Position numbers and translations under genes: made by a program. From assembly GCA_022495995.1 (NCBI GenBank), contig JAFEMH010002502.1, positions 62,001-126,000 on the forward strand: a stretch of 64,000 nucleotides of DNA. Reading direction: 5' to 3'. Under the pieces are notes generated by a model, which saw nothing but the letters and a program-made list of their open reading frames with translations, did not search any database and was not told where the DNA came from. Of the stretch, positions 45,274 through 57,000 are shown piece after piece. Each line of letters begins with the position of its first letter. The first letter of the stretch is position 1. The stretch comes from Adenophora triphylla var. japonica (taxonomy: Eukaryota > Streptophyta > Magnoliopsida > Asterales > Campanulaceae).

Positions 45274-48200
45274 CTAGCAACAAACTCGTGCGATGCACGA
45301 CGATTATATATAGCCATGCATGTACTGAAATAGTAAATCGAAAGATCAAAGTGTGAATACTACTTAAACATTTCGAAATACTTCCTAAAACAAAACATTC
45401 GTAGTATATTTAGCACTTGAAGAACTATCATCTCCACCGACAACAATTTTTTCATCAAATAGTGTTTCACTTCTACTCGAATCAATACTTTTCAAGATAT
45501 CTTTCAATAAAAAATAAAGAAAATTCATCGAGTAGGCTATTCTCTCCGAAAGTATGCATGCAAACCTTTTTAAATCTCTAAAATGAATGTTCAATAATTT
45601 TTCAAATTTGCTATTTAATTAAGAGAAAATCTAATTTTTTTATATTTATTTTAAAATAGAGAGAGTAAAAATAAACACTTGCTCGAAGAAATTGAAGCTT
45701 ATAAAATAGAATCACATATCACCTTTTATAATTTTCTAAAACATTTTTTCACTTTCTTTTTAATCAACCTTTTTCTCTCTCCCCTATACTAATTGGGTAA
45801 TAGTAAGGACACAAAATAATTACAAAATTTGCTTACAAAATCGTAAATGTAATAATTTTATTATTGTTTTTAATTAGAGTGTATTGAGTCCATTACATAT
45901 GCTATCATAAATATCGTCAATTAATTTCTTTAGCAATATTTTGTGGACAACTTTCAGTCTGTCACCCAAAAATCCCAAATCAGCTTCAAATAAATTATCT
46001 TCACATTTAATGATACTTTTTACTTCCAACACAAAGAGAAATTTAACTTCTTCCTCATAGTCAGCCCATCACCCCTAAATTATGTCTATAAACTAAAAAA
46101 TAGAGTCATGGCTCCATCCCCCCATTTAGTTTTCTCGATTTATCGATTTTCATATTAAAAATATCACTTTTTACTTTAAAATATTATTTATATTAGTAAC
46201 CATTTAAAAAAATTAATGCACCATTTTAAAAATTATTATTCTATATTTAAATTTTATTTAATTTTATGATAACAAAACATTGAATGAAGTTACAAAATAA
46301 AAAAAAATGAAATACTCTATTTCTATAAAAAAAAATATGTCATCATAAATTAAAAAATAATGATCAAGTAATAAAGAATTTTATTTTTTTAAAAAAGTAG
46401 CTAATAATCGTTAAAAAAAACAAAACAAAGTAGCTAAGTTCAAAAAATAAAAAAGTTGCTTCCAATTTTAAGCTTAGAAATTTGCCAATTTCCAGAAATA
46501 AATTCGTTTAATGAAATTTATATTTTTCAAAGTAAGAAGGTTTTGATTAAAAAAATATGAAGGAAAATCTTTTGATAATATTAGAAAATAGTTTTTTATT
46601 TCTTGAAAGATAATATTAGAAAATAGTTAAGGCAGACACTTATCACTATTTTAGTTGTATGACTTTTATTGAAAAGAGCAGTTATCTCCTTACTTTTTTT
46701 TCTCAATTAAATTATCTTCTTGCTTCAAACAAATAAATAAATGAATAAATCTCAATCATCTTATTTGCTTAAATTTGAAATCCTGAACATTTTTATTTTA
46801 TTTTTTCAATCATTCATGAAAGTAAAAATCCATATACTTTTTTTTTTTGAAAAAAAAGTATTATTAATATTTATCGTAGTAGCGGTATTTTTTTTAAAGG
46901 AAAATGAGATTTTCAACTCTTAAGCCTAATAATCCGGATCTATAAGCCTACAAACTTGCATTAATAGTAATTACTATATAACATAATGAATTTATTTTTT
47001 AAATAAAAAATACCCAATTTTTGCCTCCAAAACTTCCCTTACCCCCCTCGGCCCTCCCTATAGTCACCTATATTATCTCCACATTCTTCAATTTTTTATT
47101 TTTTTTAAATAAAATCTTCTTCTTTTTTTGACAAAAGTAAAATAAAAAAATGTCTAACTAATGATCATCTATATCGAAAATATAAAAAAAGTAGTTATAA
47201 TCTAAATATATATTCTTAAATTTTAGACTAAAAGTGAAAAAAATAAATTAAATATCCACATCTAAATTTAAAAATTATCTTTAATACAAAAAAAACTGTT
47301 ATTAATTAATAATTAGAAAATAATAAATTTAGTCTAAAATTTAAGAATATATATTTAGATTATAACTGTTTAATGAGTTTATTAGACTAAAAATGAGGGG
47401 TTTTTTTTTCAATTTTTCTGAATTAAAAACAATAAATTATAAAGCTCATTAACCAATTATTTTTTAAAGAAATAATTAGAAAACGTTCAAATATTGCAAC
47501 ATAGTCTAGACACCCAGTGTAGATTAATTAATGAAAAAGAAAAAAAAAAATTGCACATTTCCAAAAGTTTTCAAAGAGTATGAGTAGTATAGATCATTTT
47601 TCCCATTTTTCTCCACCCATGTTCCAAAACCATTTGTCAAAATCATTTGTTAAAACCATGTGTTGAATCAATTTCCATTTTTAGCCCCTTGATAGTGACA
47701 TTTTTTGGCTACAACTTGCCAATTTTAGGAATGACTTTGTTTTAATATATTTATAGATTTATAGATATGTCATCATAAATTAAAAAATAATGATCAAGTA
47801 ATAAATAATTTTATTTTTTAAACAAAGTAGCTAAAAATCGTTAAAAAAACACAAAACAAAGTAGCTAAGTTCAAAGAATAAAAAAGTAGCTTCCAATTTT
47901 AAGCCTAGAAATTCGTCAATTTCCAGAAATAAGTTCGTTTAATGAAATTTATAATTTTCAAAGTAAGAAGATTTTGATTAAAAAAATGTGAAGGTAAATC
48001 TTTTGATAATATTAGAAAATAGTTTTTTATTTCTTAAAAGATAATATTTGAAATCAGTTAAGGCAGGCACTTATCTTTTTTTTCTCAATTAAATTATCTT
48101 CTTGCTTCAAACAAATAAATAAATTAATAAATCTCAATCATCTTATTTGCTTAAATTTGAAATCCTGAACATTTTTCTTTTATTTTTTCAATCATTCATA

Positions 48201-48511
48201 TTTATTTTTTGAAAGTAAAAATCTATTATTTTTTAAAGAAATAATTAGAAAACGTTCAAATATTGAGACCTAGTCTAGATACTTAGTGTAGATTAATTAA
48301 TGAAAAAGAAAAAAAAATTGCACATTTCCAAAAGTTTTCAAAGAGTGTGAGTAGTATAGATCATTTTTTCCCTTTCTCTCCACCCATGTTCCAAAACCAC
48401 TTGCTAAAACCATGTGTTGAATCAATTTCCATTTTTAGCCCTTTAATAGTGACATTTTTGGGCTCCAACTTGCCAAATTTAGGAACGACTTTGTTTTAAT
48501 ATATTTATAGA
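45274..48511 (-). mobile_element. Helitron nested in the MULE
   Basis: The 3' end on the minus strand is hairpin CGTGC/GCACG (about 45287-45301), then AGTTTGTTGCTAG and T. The 5' end is TCTATAAATATATTAAAACA at 48511 after an A. It is very AT-rich with no helicase or recognisable gene. The 5' terminal part occurs twice (see the tandem duplication). Ends are inferred from structure only; there is no empty site in the window. Confidence 0.75.
46330..48511. repeat. tandem duplication inside the Helitron
   Basis: 46330-about 47757 and 47758-48511 share the same series of blocks (GTCATCATAAATTAAAAAAT, CTTCCAATTTTAAGC, CATTTCCAAAAGTTTTC), and both end with the Helitron 5' terminus. The second unit lacks about 600 bp of the first (roughly 46830-47450). 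Confidence 0.85.
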
Positions 48512-48975
48512 TTTGAAGGGTCAAAAGTCAAAAGTCAAACATTAACATTATTTTAAACCTTTTTTGGTTTTTGATTTTTTAATTTGTTTTAATTGATTTT
48601 TTAATTTTTTTTTTGATATGGTTTTTAAATAATAATTTGTGTTCAAATTTTCTTTCAAATAAAGTTTTAAAAAATTAAAATCAAATTGAGAATGATAAAA
48701 ATACCCATCATGTGACATGCACATGTCCAGTTTGTTACATTTCTAACATTCTTAGAATTTATGGTGCAAAATGGGATAATTTTAACATGATGTACCAATT
48801 CGACACAATTTTATAATGAGGTCGTTAGTTTTTTTAACGGTTGTTAGAAAAAATTGTTCAATTTAATCAAAAGTAAAGTAGGTAGGTGACATTTTATGTT
48901 TCAGAAGTACCTATGTGACATTGACTATTCCCAATTAGTACGCAGGATAATTTGGCAATAAACTCATCTATATTT

Positions 48976-49187
48976 AGGGTTACTTAGAAATATTTTGGAC
49001 AGTTTGCTTAATTTGTGCATCTCAACCATTCATTCAGCTCGCTTGCGATTTCGTCGTTAATCTCGTTAGACTAGACTATTATGTACAGTCAAACTACACA
49101 AACCACAAATCTAGATCAGACAATGGTGAAACCATGTAAATTCCATCACGATATAAATAGATAAAGTTATAAATATCTAAAATAATA
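48976..49187. other. short intergenic stretch, nothing recognised
   Basis: Host sequence between the MULE target duplication and the next MITE. Confidence 0.5.
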
Positions 49188-49899
49188 CTCCCTCCGTCCC
49201 TAAATGTTTGTCCCATTTGACTTTTCAAACATTTTAATTTAGTGATTTTGAAGCTTTAATTTTGGTTATTTTTACGAACGCTTTGAAAATTATTGATAAT
49301 ATACACCGCCGTTATGTAATACTCCGTCCCTAAATGTTACAAGTTTTGAAAATTTAGTGATTTTGAAGCTTTAATTTTGAAAATGAGACTAACTTTTTGG
49401 GACAAAGAAAAAGGAGAAATGGGACAAACATTTAGGGACGGAGGGAGTATTTATTATATGCAAATAAGTAAAAAGCAAGTTATTTAAATGTTAATTTTTT
49501 TTTAACTACACCAGCATTATAAAAAAAATAAAAGCATTATAAGAATAAAGTTATCCAAAATACAATTTATCATTTGCAATTTTTAAAATAAAACTCTTGT
49601 TTTGGGATGTAAAAAAAAAAAGGGGAGAAAAAGGAAATACTCCCTCCGTCCCTAAATGTTTGTCCCATTTCCCCTTTTCCTTTGTTCCAAAAAGTTAGTC
49701 TCATTTCCAAAATTAAAGCTTCAAAATCACTAAATTTTCAAAACTTGTAACATTTAGGGACGGAGTATAACATAACGGTGGTGTATATTATCAATAATTT
49801 TCAAAGCGTTCGAAAAAATAACCAAAATTAATGCTTCAAAATCACTAAATTAAAATGTTTGAAAAGTCAAACGGGAAAAACATTTAGGGACGGAGGGAG
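49188..49899. mobile_element. pair of related MITEs in inverted orientation
   Basis: Elements at 49188-49447 and 49640-49899 each have CTCCCTCCGTCCCTAAATG-type ends and TA flanks. Their interiors are inverted copies of each other over nearly the full length, for example TTGATAATATACACCGCCG in the first and its complement in the second. The 190-bp spacer is AT-rich. Confidence 0.88.
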
Positions 49900-51026
49900 T
49901 ATAACACTTATTCTTAATCTGTCGGAGACGAAGGAAGTATGGCACTAGAAATCCATCTGGTAAAACATCACAACGAATGACTTTTTTCCATGTACCACTT
50001 TACTTTTTTATGTAACCAAATTTCATCTTGCTACCTAGTTCCAATCAAATTTTAATTATAATATTTTATAAAAATCTATTTATCCATATGTAATTCTAAA
50101 ACTGTAATTGGTAACATTTCTATATTGTCTCACAACTTTCATGGTAACTCAAATAGAATTTTGAACATAATTTTATAAAAACCTATTTTATCCATATGCA
50201 ATTTTAAAGACTGCAATTATTTTAAAAACTATAATTGATACTATTCCTAACAATAAATCAATAACACTTGGAGATAATTTGGTTTGCATAAAATTAAATT
50301 ATGGTAAAAGTTCAATTGAGAAAAGTCAAAACGGGACTAACTTTTCGGGAGTGAGGGACTACTGTTTATACTATATTTGTGTAAACAGTGAATCACTAAT
50401 GATCTATGACATATTCATAAATTCAACTCAAAACTGTCGGACTTGAACCGTATTAGTTGAATGTTCAACACCGAATATGGTGCTCCGGTGAAGTAAAAAA
50501 TTACATTGTTAAGGCAACTTGGTTGCTCAAGCCAATGCCAATGAATCTGCTCGCCATAAGCACCAATCCTCCAGGAACAGTTCATTAGCTAAACTAAGTT
50601 ACTGAGATAATGTGGCAATCATAAATGTATTAAATCAAAATATAAATCTAAAACAAATTTCTTTGCTAAGAAATCAAATATTGATAAACTGAGGTCCCAG
50701 TGAAAGAATCTAGAAATACGACCAAGTAAATAAATCGAATTTACAAGCCAAAAATCAAGAGAAAAACAACCAAAAACCAGGTACCTAGGGTAAAGATCTG
50801 GGGTACTTCAGGAACAATTACAACACAAACTAACCTATCAAATTCACGACAATGGTACACGTAGTAATCACATTAAGATCATGAGGCTCATTATCTCACT
50901 AAGAAACTCGCCGACCTAAGAAACCGGAGAATTATCTGACTAAAAGGGACCCCTATAATGCTGAACAACTCGAGACCAGAAGCCTCAGGAAATAATGAAA
51001 AATCAGATGGCCAAACTGAACAATTG
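49900..51026. other. intergenic region and 3' UTR of TASH3
   Basis: From about 50690 to 51026 the sequence is shared with the three TASH3 fragments, so it was present in the ancestral duplicated unit and is probably 3' UTR. From 49900 to 50690 nothing is recognised. No CYP716A remnant is visible next to the intact TASH3. Confidence 0.55.
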
Positions 51027-54000
51027 TTAAGATTGGTTAACATAGAGTACAGGGACCAGCCCGGCCATCTTCCCATCCCTACCTGGGCGCTTTTTCTTCA
51101 CCTGCAAGAAGTTAGAAAAGTCAACACATAGGTCAACAGATTCACTGACATGATTGATTCCTAAAGAACCAACAGGTAAAAGCAAAAGCATCCAGAACGT
51201 CTGATCTAAAAGCCTGACAAGAATGATGAGCTATACTCCCTCCGTCCAATTTTTAAAATTAGACATAATAAGCAAGGCACGGGAATTAAAGAATAATTGT
51301 TTTTATTAAAAAATAATGGTAGTGGGATAGGAGCTGTGAGTTTAAGTGGGGTAGAAATTGCAAATGGAACACCCAAAATGGAAATTTGACTAATTTCAAA
51401 TGGGAGAGAGCATACAGAAATGTGTGTGTATGGTGGTTCAATTGCCAGAGCTTTGAACTGCGATTGTACTTGATTTGGCAAAAGATATACCGATGCAACA
51501 GTACAGTTAACACGCAGCGCAGTTTTTTGGTAAGGTATGTAAACAAAAATATGTAGCTACTGTAATTCTAAAATGCTCTCTTTTCTCATCCGGTATGCAA
51601 GTTCTCAGAGTACTTACGTAAAACCAGCCATCTACTTCATATTCAATTTCAACCTCCTCTCCAGATGTCAGACTTAGCTGTAAGAAAGAAACACATTATT
51701 GTTAGCCATTCCTAGTCTCCTTCAACGACCAAATTATAGAAAAATACAGCAGCAAAAGAAATTAAGAGTTCCCTATTAACAAATGCAAAAATGAGTGATG
51801 AACAAATTCAACCAACTGCACCAGATCTTCCTTGTTAATCCATGAAGACTATCAACCTGGAGGTTGGGTTATGATCCAGTGCAAAAGAAAACAAAAAGGA
51901 AAACATCTAGAGTAGAAATTTTGCATTGTTCCCAAATAGCAGTCCCCAGAACACATCATATAATGTACCCAAGTGGCGGAGCCAGGAAATTTCAAAAAAG
52001 TCGCAAATATCACTAGTTAATAGAAAGCAAAAAAAAAATAGTTTATTTTTCTTTACATAAATGGGGGAAAAGTTCCATTTACAGCGCACTGAGATCCTTG
52101 ATTTTAGAGTTTTTTGATTGATTTTACACTAATAATTATTTTGGTATTTAAATCGAATGGGGGTAGCTCCCCTTATTAGCATGGCTGTAGCTCCGCCAGT
52201 GAACGTACCTCATCATCACCTCCGGCAGAGAAATCATAAAGTGCTGTTCCAAACGATGGGTTGCCTGAAGAGACTCGTTCTTCATCATGAGAACTAAAAC
52301 TTCCGGGGCCAGCCAAGGGGTTCTCAAAGGACTCATATCTTTGATGAACTGGTGAAGAGTAAGGAGGAGGTTCTTCTCTGATCTGAAATTTAATTTAAGA
52401 AAAAAAAAAGATGAAACTGCTGCTTGTATAATCACGTAACCAAAATTCACGATAGATTAAGAGTCCTTACCGGAGAACTACGACCCTCATACAGAGATGA
52501 ACCAGAGGAAGGATTACTATATCTGCTTGCAGCTGGCCTCTCCTGTTACAGGAAATTAAACTGTGTTATAATCCTTATAAACGCCCATCACCACATTTAT
52601 GTTTATTGCAAGAATAATGTGGCAACTATTTCGGATATTGCTTCCGAGAGTTTATATTTGAATAAAAAATTAAACCAAATACGGAAGTACAACAGCATCA
52701 GCCTTTCAATATATGCATACCGTGGGTTGTGAAGACCCAAAGGAAGATGGCTTCGAACTGAACAACGATGGATAATTCATTCCCCCAAAGTGAGATGAAA
52801 TGGAAGTCTCAACAGATCCTACGGAGTCCGGGGAGGAACTCCCCGAAGACCTCACGTCATCTTCCTGCAACCAAACATGCATCACGATTCTTTCTTCACT
52901 AAACATGAAAGAAGATAATCAATAGGGTTGAGTGCTAGTTTTCATACCTCGTGTTCTGTTGGTTCTAGAAGAGTTTTCGCCCACATATCATCATAACTCA
53001 TTGAAGGTCTAGCGAAGATATTCTCCTCGTCAACATCAGGAGCGTCAGTACCAGCACCAGCAAGAAACTCATTCACCTAACCCAGTGAGATTCATCGGAA
53101 ATATGTCAAATATAGAAGAATGCAGAAATAAGGGTTCTGTCATGATATTTCCTTGTAAAGTAGTGCTGGTTTCTTATTTGATTGGATGTATGGCCCTAAA
53201 ATTGTAAAGATAGACAAGACACAGATTCTTCAACAGTTTGGATGAGTTGGCTATATGGCCCTAAGATCGACAATACAGATTCTTCAACAGTTTTGAATGA
53301 GTTAGGTCTATGGGACCAAAATCAGTTAGATTCTTCAGCAGCTTTGGTTCTACTTAATGCAGGTGATGCTGGCTCAGTTAGATTCTAATTAATTACGTAC
53401 AAACTAGTAAAGCACCTTCCTTAAAAATTGTTGACAAGTCAAATGCGCACTTATTTTGGGGGAGGAGGGAGTATTACAGAAGGTAGTAGAACCCATGATT
53501 GATCTTTAGAAAAAAGTAACTATTTTCTGTATAAAACAACTTGTAGAAAGAGCAAGCCAAAGACGACTCATTATTGTGATTTGGTATACTAATGAAGTTC
53601 AATGTACGAATGAACAAACCTGCATATTATCTGCAAAAAAGATGACAGTAGAATATTCTTACCCTATTCATTGCAGGTGCATTGTATCCATCATTATCAC
53701 CAAGACTAGTCGCCCAAGCATTAACAAGATCGTCATCAAGTGTATCAGCCACAGTATCTGCTGGTTTAGTAGCTTCATAGATAAGATCAGAAATCCCTGT
53801 GGCAACAGCTACATCACTCATGCCCGTTGATACACTAATGTTATGCCGAGTGCGATAAATGTCGATAAGTTTTGCACTGTGGTGATATTACAAAACATGT
53901 AGAAGTGAGAAAAGATGAATGGAGAGATAAATGTTGAAAAGTCACGCTAATTATGATATTTATGTGCTGCTACCAAGCAGAATATAATTGAAGCACTTGT

Positions 54001-57000
54001 AAAAATTCCTTACAGATGCTCCAATAAGAATTAATTGTGAATCTCAAACACTACAAACTGTGAAGGCAAGGGAAAATATAAATTCAAACAAGCACAAATG
54101 TACAAACAGCCATTACAGAATAAATGTTATTCCTACCAAAACCCAAAAAACAGTAGTACGTTTATTCAAATTGAAGTTCTTGAGAAGTGGCTCAATCATA
54201 ATTAAATTCTTTTATCAATCTGTCTTTTAACCAATTTCACAACCTAAATTTCATTTGGTCCCAATTATCATTTAAGAGGTAGAGGAGAGAGATGATATTT
54301 GTCAACAATGATTCATATTAACCGGTGAAGAGAAGTACATCTTTTACGTAATCCACACGCATACCCTAGAGACCTAAAAGTACAGCTATTATTTCTAACG
54401 ACCTCCTTCCCATAAAAAGTTCCATACTCATATTTATTGCTTTGCCTCTGAAAAAAATGTAGAATTTATATATTTATGCTGTAAATTTTCATTGTTTTAC
54501 GAAGTTTGTTCTTTAGTTTCAAAGACTTAATGTCGCATTTATGTGTCAAACAAAAAAGATGTGAAGTTACATTAAAGAAAATATATGAAAGCCAATATCG
54601 CAGTATTAAAATGTTACACTACCAATATAACTCTTTACATGGGACAAAAAAGAGCATTTACTTTCTCTCCCGGAAAGCCATCAGAATCACCAATAAGTAC
54701 ATCTGTAACGAACAGTATAATTTATAAGTGGAAAGACCAAATAACATGGAAGTCTAACACCAAGAAGGGAAATATCTAGTATGGTTTAGCAGAAACTCTT
54801 GCTTTCATTATAGCCAAATAGAAAAATGGATCCACGTAACCGACTCCATGAGTTGGGAGAAAGGTTGATTTAAGTTGGGTAGAAGACCAACATCGAGTTT
54901 CTTTCTGAAGTGAAATATTTCCTAAATGCAGGCTTAAAGATTTCAAAAAATAAAAAAAATAATAACAACGAGACATCTGTTACTTTAAAGTGACCCTTGC
55001 TTGGTTAGTTCCAAAGTTACTTGAACATTTTAGTTATTTCATTATAGTTAATCAGTTATGACTAGAAATTTAGAAACCCGTAACCAGGATAAGAAGACAG
55101 GGCTAGCAAGGTGACTACAAACAGATGATTTAGTTCATCTTCTCCATTTAAAGGAAAACTTTGACACGAGTAAAGTGGTTACTCATACCAACTATTTGGC
55201 AGTTAAATTAAGTATTGCTTTCCACCCAGCTACACGGGAAATTGTTACCTTGTTGGCCCTAGTGGAAGATACTTTGCTCTTGGAACATAACAGAATAGAG
55301 AAACAAGATCGACCAGCCTTTCATGAGTTTCATAGAGCTTCTTAAGTTCATCATCACTCCATTCCTTCTTTGCATTATCATGGTTGCGCGTCTCCCTAGG
55401 TGTTCAAGTTCAGAAGAATGCATCAGAGACTGTGAGCATACTACCCTTACTATCTCTCAACGAAATCACTTAAAAAGTGGGGAAATTAATTCGTAGTCTT
55501 ACTTTATCAGGTCATCTTGCGCACTATACATTTCATCAAGGACCTTCAGCATAGGACTTATCAATGATCCAAGGCCAGTACCACTGGCTCCTTGATCTTC
55601 CCCGTTGCTGATATGCATATCAGAGAATTGAGATTGCACACCACCCTGTGCTAAAGCATGTAAGAATTCGTAGATTTGTAGCCTATAAGGCTCACCAGAT
55701 CTGATTGCCATGGTAGTAAGAGCTTGTGCCGCAATGATGCGAACCTAAGGAAAAGATAAGAAGCGGAAAATATAGGTACATCAGTAGCAAAAGCATATAT
55801 AGCAACTTTAAATGTGACAAAATATGTATCCATGATATAATGACAGAGATATTACAAAATGCAAGAACTCGTCCACCGCCAGAGGCAAAGCTTTAGGCCA
55901 AGAATGAGGACAATTATTAGTTGCATAAATATGACACAGAAATGTCAAATCTGAAAACATATACCTCCCAGCTGCCACTGAAAGCACATCTTTGGAGTCG
56001 AGTCAGTGCACCGGCTAGAGTGGGATTGCGAGAACTAGCAGCAGCAACCATTTTATCTGCATCTAACATCATTAACGCAGTACCAGGTGGGGTTGCAGAC
56101 TCCCAAGCATACTCGGAGGCGGCATAATTAGCATTTTCTCCAAGAAACCACACCTGTAAATGTACAAGTCAGCTGACAAGAAGGAAAAGAATCTCCGTTG
56201 ATAGTACATATTCCGCTCCCCTAATTTAACGACAGACTAAATGCTTACTGCTGCTTGGACTAATCTCTGCAACGCCAAAGCCGACTTTGGATCAGATGCA
56301 GACACCCTATCAATCGAAGTAATTCCAGACATTGACCCAGGTTGCGGAGGTGGTAGATCAAGCACTATCGTAACTGCTTCCAGAGCTGTATGTTTACCAT
56401 CAGGTCCAGCCCCAACCAAGCACGTCTGCAAGGGCAACGAACAGGAAATTAATAAGAATCAGAGTGATATTAATACTCATCATAATATTAATCTATGTTT
56501 TTTAGTATATAATGAGTATTATATAAACAAAAGTCCCCAAAACAGGTGAAGCAGCCTGTCTACACTAAGAGTATACTCGACAAGAGAACCTAGACAACAG
56601 CAAGACTATCCACAAACTCTATAAAAGACTTATCTAAAGACAGCACTGGCTCCATGCACCAAAAAAAAAGTGCAAAGCAGGGATGCTTTCAAACTAGAAA
56701 TAGGCATCTCGACGTTCTCAAAAGCCCTGCAATTCCTTTCCCTCCATTCTAATAATCGTCTATATATTTTCCATGCAAATCTACTATCTTATGGAAAAGA
56801 TCAAGCGAGAAAATGAAAGAACGGCACACTTCTTCAGGAAATTTTTAAAAAGGTGGCAAGTAAAATAATGTATTGATGTGGAAAAGACTTCAACAAACAT
56901 AGCAGGAATCCCTTCGTGAATATCAAGGTTACCCAATTACAGAAACAAAAAAAGAGAAACTGAATGCAAGCATGTTGTTAGAGATGAAAATTGTATAATG

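Larger units (their letters stand above)
41764..48965. mobile_element. MULE with long terminal inverted repeats (7.2 kb with nested insertions)
   Basis: The left 41764-about 42125 and the right about 48580-48965 are inverted copies starting GAGTTTATTG(T/C)CAAATT. The target duplication is ATGTATATTT (38998-39004 plus 41761-41763, split by the Helitron) against ATCTATATTT (48966-48975), 9 of 10 bases identical. The interior holds several MITEs, a tandem duplication with a SINE candidate, and a Helitron. No transposase is recognised. Confidence 0.82.
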
